The notes beneath the pieces are model-generated. The model worked only from the letters and a program-made list of their open reading frames with translations, made no database searches and was not told where the DNA came from. Below are positions 1-5,422 of a stretch of 6,080 nucleotides of DNA, in pieces. Numbering within the stretch: the first letter of the stretch is position 1; the number at the start of each line of letters is the position of its first letter. The stretch is from QHBQ01 sp038230695 (GTDB lineage Bacteria; Chloroflexota; Chloroflexia; QHBQ01): contig JBBRMT010000269.1 in the NCBI GenBank assembly GCA_038230695.1, positions 1-6,080 of the forward strand, read 5' to 3'. The position numbers were made by a program, and so were the translations under genes.

Positions 1-603
1 ATTGGCTATACCATCGTTGCCAGCCCGCTTGGCTGCTTGCTGGTGGCCGCTACCGAGCGTGGGGTCAGCATGGTCAGCATTGGCGACGATGAGGCCAGCC
101 TGGAAGCCAGCTTGCGTGGTGAATATCCCGCCGCCAGTATTAGCCGCGACGACGCGACGCTCCGCCCTACTGTGACTGCGATTCTGCGCCACCTGGAAGG
201 GCAGCAGCCCCGCCTCAACCTGCCACTCGACGTGCAGGCCACCGCCTTTCAGGAGCGGGTCTGGCAGGCGCTCTGCGCCATCCCCTATGGTAGCACCCGC
301 AGCTACGCCGCCATTGCCGCCGCCATCGGCCAACCCACCGCCGCCCGCGCCGTTGCCCACGCCTGCGCCACCAACCACGCCGCCATCATCATCCCCTGCC
401 ATCGGGTGGTGCGTGGCAATGGCGATCTTGGCGGCTACCGCTGGGGACTGGAACGCAAGCGCACCCTGCTGGCAACCGAAAAGGCCAACGCTCCAACCGA
501 CGATAAAGCTCAGTTGCGCCTGGAGGTGTTATCATTGCAATTCCATCCGCAAAGGGCTAACCCATATCTACAGGTGGTGAGGGGCTGTAGTGGTGGGCGA
601 TAA
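1..603 (+). CDS. ada: Ada-type methylated-DNA--[protein]-cysteine S-methyltransferase, C-terminal part (5' end cut)
   Basis: Suicide DNA repair protein that moves the alkyl group from O6-alkylguanine to its own cysteine. The frame is open to the left edge, so the true start lies outside; 200 residues are visible. Visible residues 1-60 look like the ribonuclease-like linker domain of Ada (GDDEASLEASL). TAFQERVW (81-88) opens the DNA-binding domain. Arg116 in ARAVA is the expected arginine finger, Asn125 the hinge asparagine, and IIIPCHRVVRG carries the acceptor Cys133; GGYRWGLERKRTLL follows. The match is closer to the Ada C-terminal domain (GYRWG..RK) than to Ogt. Whether the N-terminal zinc/AraC regulatory domain exists cannot be seen. 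Odd point: after LLATE (residue 160), where Ada normally ends within a few residues, a 40-residue tail without recognisable similarity runs on to a TAA stop. Family assignment is secure; Ada versus stand-alone Ogt is inferred. Confidence 0.93.
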   Translation: MGYTIVASPLGCLLVAATERGVSMVSIGDDEASLEASLRGEYPAASISRDDATLRPTVTAILRHLEGQQPRLNLPLDVQATAFQERVWQALCAIPYGSTRSYAAIAAAIGQPTAARAVAHACATNHAAIIIPCHRVVRGNGDLGGYRWGLERKRTLLATEKANAPTDDKAQLRLEVLSLQFHPQRANPYLQVVRGCSGGR

Positions 604-656
604 GCCGCCGCTCGCCGTATTTACTGAGGGTGGGGAGCGTAGCTCCTGGCGGTCAA

Positions 657-689
657 GCGCATCAATGTTTATCGAAAGCGTTCATGCGC
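657..689. repeat. 33-base imperfect hairpin
   Basis: Arms 657-670 and 675-689 pair with 12 Watson-Crick pairs, one T-G wobble (666/680), one C-C mismatch (663/683) and one bulged base (678), closing on the loop ATCG (671-674). It abuts the perfect palindrome CCAACGTTGG at 689-698. There is no following T-run on either side, so it is not a simple Rho-independent terminator. Confidence 0.7.
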
Positions 690-763
690 CAACGTTGGTA
701 GCAACACGACTGGCGATTGAGCAAGAAAAGAGCAATCCAAAGGGTCGGTATATAGCTACCTTG

Positions 764-801
764 CCAACCTGCGCTTTAGGTTGGTCGGCAGGTAAGCCGA
801 C
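764..801. repeat. Two abutting perfect hairpins
   Basis: CCAACCT (764-770) pairs with AGGTTGG (778-784) across a 7-base loop. GTCGGC (784-789) pairs with GCCGAC (796-801) across a 6-base loop. The two share base 784. A longer imperfect helix between about 755-770 and 778-797 is also possible and would compete with the second hairpin. Neither is followed by a T-run. Confidence 0.7.
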
Positions 802-810
802 GAAACACAT

Positions 811-839
811 GGGGGCGGCAACAAAGGGCTGCGCCACCC
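811..839. repeat. GC-rich hairpin with two bulges
   Basis: Pairs 811-813/837-839, 814-817/832-835 and 819-820/830-831, with bases 818 and 836 bulged and a 9-base loop (821-829), give nine pairs, mostly G-C. It sits 9 bases after the double hairpin at 764-801. Confidence 0.55.
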
Positions 840-872
840 AACCCCTTGTAATAAAATGCTGCCTGCTATCTT

Positions 873-884
873 GCACCATGGTGC
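873..884. repeat. Perfect 12-base palindrome
   Basis: GCACCATGGTGC is a perfect palindrome. Its dyad symmetry would suit a dimeric DNA-binding protein, but it lies about 250 bases upstream of the transporter start, so an operator role is only a possibility. A weak 5-base stem (886-890/901-905) follows. Confidence 0.5.
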
Positions 885-1084
885 GTTTGGATCAGCTACA
901 CCAAAAGTATGATTTTTGACACATATAACCACCAAAATGCCGATCAGGGGTTACAATAGGAACAACGCCAAACCTTTATACCAGATAACCGCGCAGATGG
1001 TGTAAATTGTACCGGGGGCAGGCAGTCAACCTACCATACTGATAACATACCATCTCCTTAACCAATAGGAATTACTACCATACG

Positions 1085-1119
1085 CCTTCAACCTTCTACC
1101 TTCTGCAATCTACAATTAC
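1085..1119 (+). repeat. Degenerate heptamer tandem repeat (about five units)
   Basis: The stretch reads as consecutive 7-mers: CCTTCAA, CCTTCTA, CCTTCTG, CAATCTA, CAATTAC. The first three are near identical and the last two have drifted. It resembles the short tandemly repeated heptamer sequences known from cyanobacterial and some other genomes. It lies directly upstream of the ribosome binding site of the transporter gene. Confidence 0.55.
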
Positions 1120-1136
1120 CGAGGAGCGAACCCACA

Positions 1137-2123
1137 ATGGAGGATAGTGTAAAAGCAGCAACTGGCCCCATGGCAATCATCACCGACGCGCCCAACCAGG
1201 CAGCCCCATTGCCTGTGACCGAAATGGCGAAATCGGACAACCCACCGCAGGCTACTTTTAGCGACCGCTTCGGCGTGTTGATTGCCTTGCTTACTGTCTA
1301 TATCGTCTGGGGTTCGACTTACCTGGGCATCAGGTTGGCGGTGGTAGGCGGCTTCCCCCCCTTCATGATGGCGGGGCTACGCTTCACCATAGCGGGTGCG
1401 GCGCTCTACTTCATCATGCGGGCGCAAGGGCTTGCCAACCCCAACCGCATCGAGTGGCGCAATGCCGCGATTATCGGTGGCCTGCTGCTGCTGGGCGGCA
1501 ATGGCGGCGTGACCTTTGCCGAGCAGTGGGTAACATCCGGCTTTGCCGCATTGGCGGTAGCAACCGTGCCGCTGTGGGCGGCGTTGTTTGCGGGGCTGTG
1601 GGGTCACTGGCCGGGCCGCTGGGAGTGGCTGGGCATCGCACTTGGCTTCAGCGGCATCGTGCTGATGAATGTGGGCAGCAACATGAGCGCCAACGCCCTC
1701 GGCGCACTCGTACTCATCTTCGCGCCGATTAGCTGGGCGTTCGGCACCGTCCTCAGCCGTCGTCTGGCGATGCCCAAAGGGTTGATGGCAAGCGCGTTGG
1801 AGATGCTCGGCGGCGGTGTGTTGCTGCTGGTCGCCAGTCTTCTATTCGGCGAACACTTCACCCAAGCGCCGACTGCTGAGTCGCTATGGGCGTTCGCCTA
1901 CCTTACCGTCTTCGGTTCGCTAATCGCCTTCAGCGCATACGACTACCTGCTGCGCCGCGCCCGCCCCACTCTAGTCACCAGCTATGCCTACGTCAACCCG
2001 CCGGTTGCGGTGTTGCTCGGTGCGATAGTCGCAGGTGAGCCAATCACCCCCATCGGCCTGCTGGCGATGCTGGTTATCCTCAGTGGCGTGGTGCTAATTG
2101 CGTTGTGGCCAAAGCGAACCTGA
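1137..2123 (+). CDS. yedA: YedA-like EamA/DMT-family inner-membrane transporter
   Basis: Drug/metabolite-exporter type permease of the EamA family, 328 residues, with a pattern consistent with ten membrane segments in two EamA repeats (about 45-180 and 186-325). Family signatures are VYIVWGSTYLGIRLAV (54-69), PPFMMAGLRF (74-83), GNGGVTFAEQ (121-130), ISWAFGTVLSRRL (198-210), GLMASALEMLGGGV (215-228) and TSYAYVNPPVAVLLG (281-295). These match E. coli YedA closely as I remember it; the substrate is unknown. The ATG start is supported by GAGGAG at 1121-1126, a rather long 10 bases upstream. This gives a 43-residue hydrophilic N-terminus before the first membrane segment, longer than in YedA. Met30 (1224) would give a more usual length but has no ribosome binding site. 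The gene ends with TGA followed in frame by TAA. No terminator hairpin is visible. Confidence 0.92.
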   Translation: MEDSVKAATGPMAIITDAPNQAAPLPVTEMAKSDNPPQATFSDRFGVLIALLTVYIVWGSTYLGIRLAVVGGFPPFMMAGLRFTIAGAALYFIMRAQGLANPNRIEWRNAAIIGGLLLLGGNGGVTFAEQWVTSGFAALAVATVPLWAALFAGLWGHWPGRWEWLGIALGFSGIVLMNVGSNMSANALGALVLIFAPISWAFGTVLSRRLAMPKGLMASALEMLGGGVLLLVASLLFGEHFTQAPTAESLWAFAYLTVFGSLIAFSAYDYLLRRARPTLVTSYAYVNPPVAVLLGAIVAGEPITPIGLLAMLVILSGVVLIALWPKRT

Positions 2124-2155
2124 TAAAGACTAATCAAACCCTCATGCTTTCTCTA

Positions 2156-2184
2156 TTGCTTCCCTGCAGCACCTCTTTTATACT
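2156..2184 (+). promoter_or_regulatory. Candidate sigma-70-type promoter for the hydrolase gene
   Basis: TTGCTT (2156-2161) and TATACT (2179-2184) are separated by 17 bases. The -10 box matches consensus at 5 of 6 positions; the -35 box is weaker, at 3 of 6. Transcription would start near 2191, leaving a leader of about 30 bases with AGGAG at 2206-2210. This would let the hydrolase be expressed independently of the transporter. Confidence 0.5.
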
Positions 2185-2219
2185 GGCTGTGTCAATCGGC
2201 CAGTTAGGAGAATTAAACA

Positions 2220-3017
2220 GTGAGCAAATCACGAAAGATCGTGCTGGTATCTCTGCTGCTGCTCATGGTTTCGAGCATAACTGTAATCATTCTAATCGCT
2301 ACCGATGTGATCATGCTTGGGCCGATGCCCACCCTTAAAACCGCCCGCCACAATCCGATGCAGTATTACGTATCGCTGCCTGATGGTTGGAGCGCGGACA
2401 AAAAGTGGCCGATCCTGGTTACGGTGGATGGCGCTAATCATGACTTCCTCCGTAATGCCCGCACCTTCATGCACGCCCGTAGTGGACTGCCCTTCATTAT
2501 CGTCACTCCGGTTGTCCTCTCCAACGTCAGTACGCCTAATCCAGTTGATTACAACTACTCGACAGCGGTATGGGACGAGGTGGCTAAAACCAGCCCAATG
2601 CAGTTTGACGATAAGGGGCTGGCGGCGGTTATCAGCGACGTACAGGCGGATTACAATGGTGAGGCCAAGTTCTTCATCACTGGCTGGTCGGGCGGGGGCA
2701 GTCTAACCTGGTTCATGGTATTTACCCACCCGGAACAACTGGCGGGGGCAGCACTGGCGTGCGGCAACTACTTTGGTCATGGCATAGGAACTATTTCCTC
2801 AGACCCACAGCGCGTTCATCTGCCAGTCAAAGCCTTTCAGGGCGACCAGGATCCTGCCTATGACCACCTTGCCAAACAATGGCGCGACGCAAAGAAGCTA
2901 GCCGATGAGAGCGGATATCAGAACCTTAGCTATCAAATAGTTGTAGGTGTGGACCATCAGCCATTTCCCAATCAGGTGTTTGCCTACTTCTCTAGCCAGC
3001 TACCAGGTCAAAACTGA
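2220..3017 (+). CDS. Membrane-anchored or secreted alpha/beta-hydrolase (esterase / PHB-depolymerase-like)
   Basis: Serine hydrolase of 265 residues. A positively charged start (KSRK) followed by a hydrophobic segment at about 7-27 predicts a signal anchor or signal peptide without a lipobox cysteine, so the catalytic domain should face outside. The nucleophile elbow is GWSGGG (155-160) with Ser157. The likely acid is Asp209 or Asp211 in FQGDQDPAYD, and the likely base is His246 in GVDHQPFP. The layout fits the esterase/poly(3-hydroxybutyrate)-depolymerase branch of the alpha/beta-hydrolases, also seen in feruloyl and acetylxylan esterases; the substrate cannot be read from sequence. The GTG start is chosen because AGGAG lies 9 bases upstream (2206-2210) and the signal segment begins directly after it. 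It lies 96 bases after the transporter on the same strand and converges with the acetyltransferase gene 38 bases downstream. Confidence 0.85.
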   Translation: MSKSRKIVLVSLLLLMVSSITVIILIATDVIMLGPMPTLKTARHNPMQYYVSLPDGWSADKKWPILVTVDGANHDFLRNARTFMHARSGLPFIIVTPVVLSNVSTPNPVDYNYSTAVWDEVAKTSPMQFDDKGLAAVISDVQADYNGEAKFFITGWSGGGSLTWFMVFTHPEQLAGAALACGNYFGHGIGTISSDPQRVHLPVKAFQGDQDPAYDHLAKQWRDAKKLADESGYQNLSYQIVVGVDHQPFPNQVFAYFSSQLPGQN

Positions 3018-3055
3018 TTATCCTTAAAAACCTTGTACTAACAGTGCCAATCCGG

Positions 3056-3559
3056 TTAGCTGCTCCATGTAAACACTGAAATCTCGAAATCGCCCTCTGG
3101 AAACAACCCATACAACTTGAAGCCTGCCGTGGTGTAGAAGGCTCGCAACTTATCGTTACCCGCCCAGCAGTCGAGCAGCAGGATGCCGCCAGATTTGGCG
3201 ACAACCTCTTTGGCAGCGTCGAGCAGCAGGCTGCCTAGACCGTACCCCTGCATCTGCGGCTCAATCATCAGCTTGCTGAGGAAGTAGAGCGGCGTACCGT
3301 TGGCTACTTGTGGCGGGCGGGGTATATCGGGCAGCATCTGCTCCGTCAGCGGCTCCACGAAGACACTGCCCAGCAACTCATCGCCCTCGACCAATAGGTA
3401 AGCAGTCTCTGCCGCCACCTGGCTAGCAACCTGCGCGGTGGGGACGGGGCCGATCTGCTGCTGGCTCCCGCTGGCGGTCAGCTTCGCCTGAATCCGCGCC
3501 GACAGATAGGCGATATAAGCGATGTCCGATGTGGTTGCGGGACGGACTGTGGGTAGCAA
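3056..3559 (-). CDS. GNAT-family N-acetyltransferase
   Basis: Acetyl-CoA-dependent acetyltransferase of 167 residues, a normal length for a single GNAT domain. The N-terminus VRPATTSDIAYIAYL (5-19) is the usual beta1-alpha1 opening. LYFLSKLMIEP (91-101) is beta4. The acetyl-CoA pyrophosphate-binding loop is Q102-x-x-G105-x-G107 with LGSLLLDAA following. The C-terminal N135...AFYTTAGFKLYG (140-151) completes the fold. The substrate is unknown. The start is TTG, the only bacterial start codon between the upstream in-frame stop (3577-3575) and the conserved domain. A short AGG lies 4 bases before it. The gene begins 5 bases after the stop of the dehydrogenase gene, so expression probably depends on translation of that gene. 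It may modify a product of the same operon or be an unrelated passenger. Confidence 0.88.
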   Translation of the reverse strand: MLPTVRPATTSDIAYIAYLSARIQAKLTASGSQQQIGPVPTAQVASQVAAETAYLLVEGDELLGSVFVEPLTEQMLPDIPRPPQVANGTPLYFLSKLMIEPQMQGYGLGSLLLDAAKEVVAKSGGILLLDCWAGNDKLRAFYTTAGFKLYGLFPEGDFEISVFTWSS

Positions 3560-3564
3560 AGAAC

Positions 3565-4305
3565 CTATGACCTACCGTAGATGGGAATGGCCGCCCCGCT
3601 GATCAGGTCGCTGGCGGGCGAGGCAAGAAAGAGCAGCACGTCGGCAACCTGCTCCGGCTTCGGCCATTTGCTGAAGTCGGCGTTGGGGATGCCCTTGCGA
3701 TTGCTCGGAGTGTCAATGATGCTCGGCATTACCGCGTTGACCTGGATGTTGTCGTCCTTTACCTCATCGGCAATCGCCAGGGCCAGCTTATTGACCATCG
3801 CTTTGCTGATGCTGTAGGCGGCAGCGTTCTTGCCGGTATCTACCGCTGCCCGCGAGGAGGTCATCACGATCTTGCCGTGTCCCGCTTCGACCATCGCGGG
3901 CAGCACGGCGCGGGCGGCGACGAACGCGGTGCGGGCGTTAATCTCAATCTGCCCGCTCCATACTTCGTCGGTCAGGCTTACCACCGGGTCGCCTGCTGCA
4001 TAGCCACCTACTGTAGTGATCAAAATGTCCAGCCGTCCCCACTTGTTTGTCACCATCTCCACGAACTCGCCGAACTCGTATGGGTTGGCTACATCCACCT
4101 CGTGACCTAGCAGATCGTCGAACTCCTGGGTTGCATCGCGGCCCATATCCTGACAGAAGCGTTCCCACTCGTGCGGCGAACGGTAAGGCAACGCCACCTT
4201 CACCCCCACTTCCATAAACGCCTTCGTCACCGCCGACCCAAGCTGGCCGCTGCCGCCAGTAATAATCGCCACCTGCCCGGCCATGCTCTCATAGGGGTTA
4301 CGCAT
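3565..4305 (-). CDS. Short-chain dehydrogenase/reductase, dihydropteridine-reductase-like
   Basis: NAD(P)-dependent Rossmann-fold reductase of 246 residues. The nucleotide-binding motif TGGSGQLG (16-23) lacks the glycine at 21 of the classical TGxxxGxG pattern and instead resembles the GGxGxLGS motif of dihydropteridine reductase. Arg42 after beta2 (PYRS) hints at NADPH. The catalytic set is Asn123, Ser151, Tyr164 and Lys168 (YSISK). Three stretches recall human QDPR from memory: GGSGQLGS (17-24), VGGYAAGD (99-106) and DTPSNRKGIPNADFSKW near the C-terminus. A wider bacterial SDR group shares the last motif, so the exact reaction is inferred: reduction of quinonoid dihydropterin or a related pterin or carbonyl. 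The ATG start at 4305 is fixed by AAGGAG, which overlaps the TAA of the pterin synthase gene. A longer frame to 4416 would overlap that gene and is rejected. The downstream neighbour is the acetyltransferase. Confidence 0.9.
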   Translation of the reverse strand: MRNPYESMAGQVAIITGGSGQLGSAVTKAFMEVGVKVALPYRSPHEWERFCQDMGRDATQEFDDLLGHEVDVANPYEFGEFVEMVTNKWGRLDILITTVGGYAAGDPVVSLTDEVWSGQIEINARTAFVAARAVLPAMVEAGHGKIVMTSSRAAVDTGKNAAAYSISKAMVNKLALAIADEVKDDNIQVNAVMPSIIDTPSNRKGIPNADFSKWPKPEQVADVLLFLASPASDLISGAAIPIYGRS

Positions 4306-4309
4306 TGTT

Positions 4310-4318
4310 TCGCTCCTT
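4310..4318 (-). promoter_or_regulatory. Ribosome binding site overlapping the upstream stop codon
   Basis: On the - strand the bases read TAAGGAGCGAAACAATG: the TAA stop of the pterin synthase (4319-4317) is part of the AAGGAG Shine-Dalgarno sequence for the dehydrogenase ATG at 4305. This arrangement is typical of translational coupling and decides the dehydrogenase start. Confidence 0.8.
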
Positions 4319-4730
4319 ACTCGCCACGATAGACGGCAAAGTTGTTCTCGGTTTCGTAAATCTTCACTTCGTAAAGCAAACCGGCGGGCATGGCCGCCTG
4401 CAACTGCTGCCAGCAAGCCACCACCAGATTCTCGGTAGTCGGCACGATGCCTTCCAGAAACGGCACTTCGTGGTTCAGGTGGTGATGATCCAGATGTTGC
4501 AGTAGCTGCTGCTCGATGATGGCCTTAAGGTCACTCAGGTTTATGATCATGCCGGTGGTCGTATCAATCTCGCCACGCACCATCACCTCCAGAGTATAGT
4601 TATGCCCATGCCCGTAGGGATTGTCGCACTTGCCGTACAACTCGCGGTTCTGCTCATCGCTAAGTTGTTCGCTGTGCAGCCGATGCGCCGCGCTGAACAC
4701 CGCCCGCCGAATGATGTATGCTGTAGCCAT
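4317..4730 (-). CDS. 6-pyruvoyl-tetrahydropterin synthase / QueD-family protein, PTPS type
   Basis: Zinc enzyme of the tunnelling-fold family acting on 7,8-dihydroneopterin triphosphate, 137 residues, normal for a single-domain PTPS. The zinc ligands are His16 (FSAAHRL) and His41 and His43 (YGHGHNY). Cys35 is the catalytic cysteine. D81-H82 in LDHHHLN and Glu126 (KIYETEN) complete the active site, and PTTENLV (97-103) is the substrate-binding signature. Cys35 and the HGH motif are five residues apart (CxxxxxHGH), the spacing of tetrahydrobiopterin-type PTPS; QueD of queuosine synthesis has CxxxHGH. I therefore favour 6-pyruvoyl-tetrahydropterin formation, but queuosine synthesis is not excluded. 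ATG 4730 is preferred over TTG 4754 because the family begins right there and the extra residues would come from the repeat upstream; no strong ribosome binding site is visible for either. No folE is in view. Confidence 0.9.
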   Translation of the reverse strand: MATAYIIRRAVFSAAHRLHSEQLSDEQNRELYGKCDNPYGHGHNYTLEVMVRGEIDTTTGMIINLSDLKAIIEQQLLQHLDHHHLNHEVPFLEGIVPTTENLVVACWQQLQAAMPAGLLYEVKIYETENNFAVYRGE

Positions 4731-4750
4731 TTTTGATACCGAGCGCCTAT

Positions 4751-4780
4751 CCAAAAGGGCGAACCACAGTTCGCCCCTAC
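4751..4780 (-). terminator. Palindromic repeat with T-run; possible terminator/attenuator that also supplies the Nudix stop codon
   Basis: GGGCGAAC (4757-4764) and GTTCGCCC (4769-4776) form a perfect 8-base stem with a 4-base loop. On the - strand the stem is followed by TTTTGG (4756-4751), giving a terminator shape for the Nudix transcript, though the T-run is short. The flank TTGTAGGGGCGAAC resembles a dispersed palindrome (GTAGGGGCGAA...) that I recall from many bacterial genomes, and its TAG (4779-4777) is the stop codon of the Nudix gene. It lies 20 bases upstream of the pterin synthase ATG, so partial termination would set expression of that block. Confidence 0.6.
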
Positions 4781-5409
4781 AAACAAGGGATGGCTTTTCG
4801 GATATGCTCCAATTCTAATCTATTGACCGTGGTGGTCCGCGCCTCTTCGGGGTTGACGTTGCCCTGCTGATTGCCGATGATGCCACTGCCGATAATCATC
4901 TGGCCACGCTGACTATCGCGGGTGAGCAGGTCTACAGCACGGGAGAGGGTGATAAGGTCGCCCTCGTGGGAGAGCAGCTCCTGCGCTTCGGGGACGGTGA
5001 ACCACTGCACCTCGGCTACGCTGCCATCGCCACTGCCCAGAGTGCCACCGCTGGCGTTCATCAGATAGAAGTAGACAACCTTGTGGTAACTCTGCATCGC
5101 CTGTAGAATCGAGGAGTCGCGGCGAATGGTTTCGCCCTCACCGTCCTGTTCCTCGTTCGGGAGGAAGATGGTATAAGTGTAATCAATCGGCCCCAGGCTG
5201 GCAACGATGCCTGCATTTATGCCAGTCTGCTCGGTGACGATCCGCAGTGCGGCTTGCTGACGACTTTCGCCCTCCTCGATAGCGCCTTTAGGCAGGCTCC
5301 AGTCGTCCAGCTGATCGCGGCGCACCCTGACCAGCAGCGTCTGATAGCCGAACTCATTGACCCGCATGACCAGCCCGCCAGCGGAAGTTTGTTGGATGAT
5401 GATGCCCAT
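4777..5409 (-). CDS. Nudix-fold protein with degenerate Nudix box
   Basis: A 210-residue protein with a Nudix domain (about 6-150) and a C-terminal extension of about 60 residues without recognised similarity. The start is typical (TSAGGLVMR), with WSLPKGAIEEGES (37-49) leading into the box. The consensus G-x5-E-x7-R-E-U-x-E-E-x-G-U is present as Gly42, Glu48, Arg56, Ile57, Val58, Glu60, Gln61, Gly63, Ile64: the glutamate after Arg56 is Ile, and the second glutamate of the EE pair is Gln. In MutT the equivalents are the catalytic Glu53 and the metal ligand Glu57, so pyrophosphohydrolase activity may be weak, altered or lost. The substrate is unknown. The ATG start is supported by GGAGG (5420-5416) at a 6-base spacing. 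The stop codon lies inside the palindromic element downstream. The upstream neighbour on the same strand is the HAD phosphatase, 152 bases away. Confidence 0.87.
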   Translation of the reverse strand: MGIIIQQTSAGGLVMRVNEFGYQTLLVRVRRDQLDDWSLPKGAIEEGESRQQAALRIVTEQTGINAGIVASLGPIDYTYTIFLPNEEQDGEGETIRRDSSILQAMQSYHKVVYFYLMNASGGTLGSGDGSVAEVQWFTVPEAQELLSHEGDLITLSRAVDLLTRDSQRGQMIIGSGIIGNQQGNVNPEEARTTTVNRLELEHIRKAIPCL

Positions 5410-5420
5410 GCTTTCCCTCC
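5410..5420 (-). promoter_or_regulatory. Ribosome binding site of the Nudix gene
   Basis: On the - strand GGAGG (5420-5416) lies 6 bases before ATG 5409, a near-ideal Shine-Dalgarno spacing that fixes this start. No clear promoter hexamers are visible in the 150 bases upstream. Confidence 0.7.
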
Positions 5421-5422
5421 GG

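Larger units (their letters stand above)
604..1136. other. Gene-free stretch dense in inverted repeats
   Basis: About 530 bases between the ada-like gene and the transporter gene. Open frames exist here on both strands (590-919 plus, 682-879 minus), but they have no recognisable domain and no convincing ribosome binding site, and they contain the palindromes as codons, so I treat them as chance. Positions 634-905 hold at least seven inverted repeats (634-646, 657-689, 689-698, 764-784, 784-801, 811-839, 873-884). The part from about 920 to 1084 is AT-richer and probably carries the leader of the transporter gene. A TTGACA hexamer lies at 916-921 but has no -10 box at a usable distance. An exact 9-base direct repeat CTACCATAC occurs at 1031-1039 and 1075-1083. 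No tRNA or known riboswitch is recognised. Confidence 0.6.

Noticed and set aside
682..879. 65-codon - strand open frame with GWVAQPFVA
   Set aside because: Peptides of this kind arise from translated intergenic repeats. No ribosome binding site and no family recognised.
590..919. 109-codon + strand open frame
   Set aside because: No recognisable domain, it begins inside the ada-like gene, no ribosome binding site, and it reads through many palindromes as codons; more likely non-coding.
916..921. Perfect TTGACA -35 hexamer
   Set aside because: No acceptable -10 box at 16-18 bases; the nearest TACAAT (952-957) is 30 bases away.
999..1013. Near-palindrome GGTGTAAATTGTACC as an operator
   Set aside because: Only GGT/ACC and AA/TT pair properly, with two mismatched steps between; too weak to call.
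3018..3055. Bidirectional terminator between the convergent hydrolase and acetyltransferase genes
   Set aside because: Only a scattered AACC/GGTT match and a short A-run; no stable stem seen.
4306..4416. N-terminal extension of the dehydrogenase frame to 4416
   Set aside because: It overlaps the conserved C-terminus of the pterin synthase; the strong AAGGAG fixes the start at 4305.
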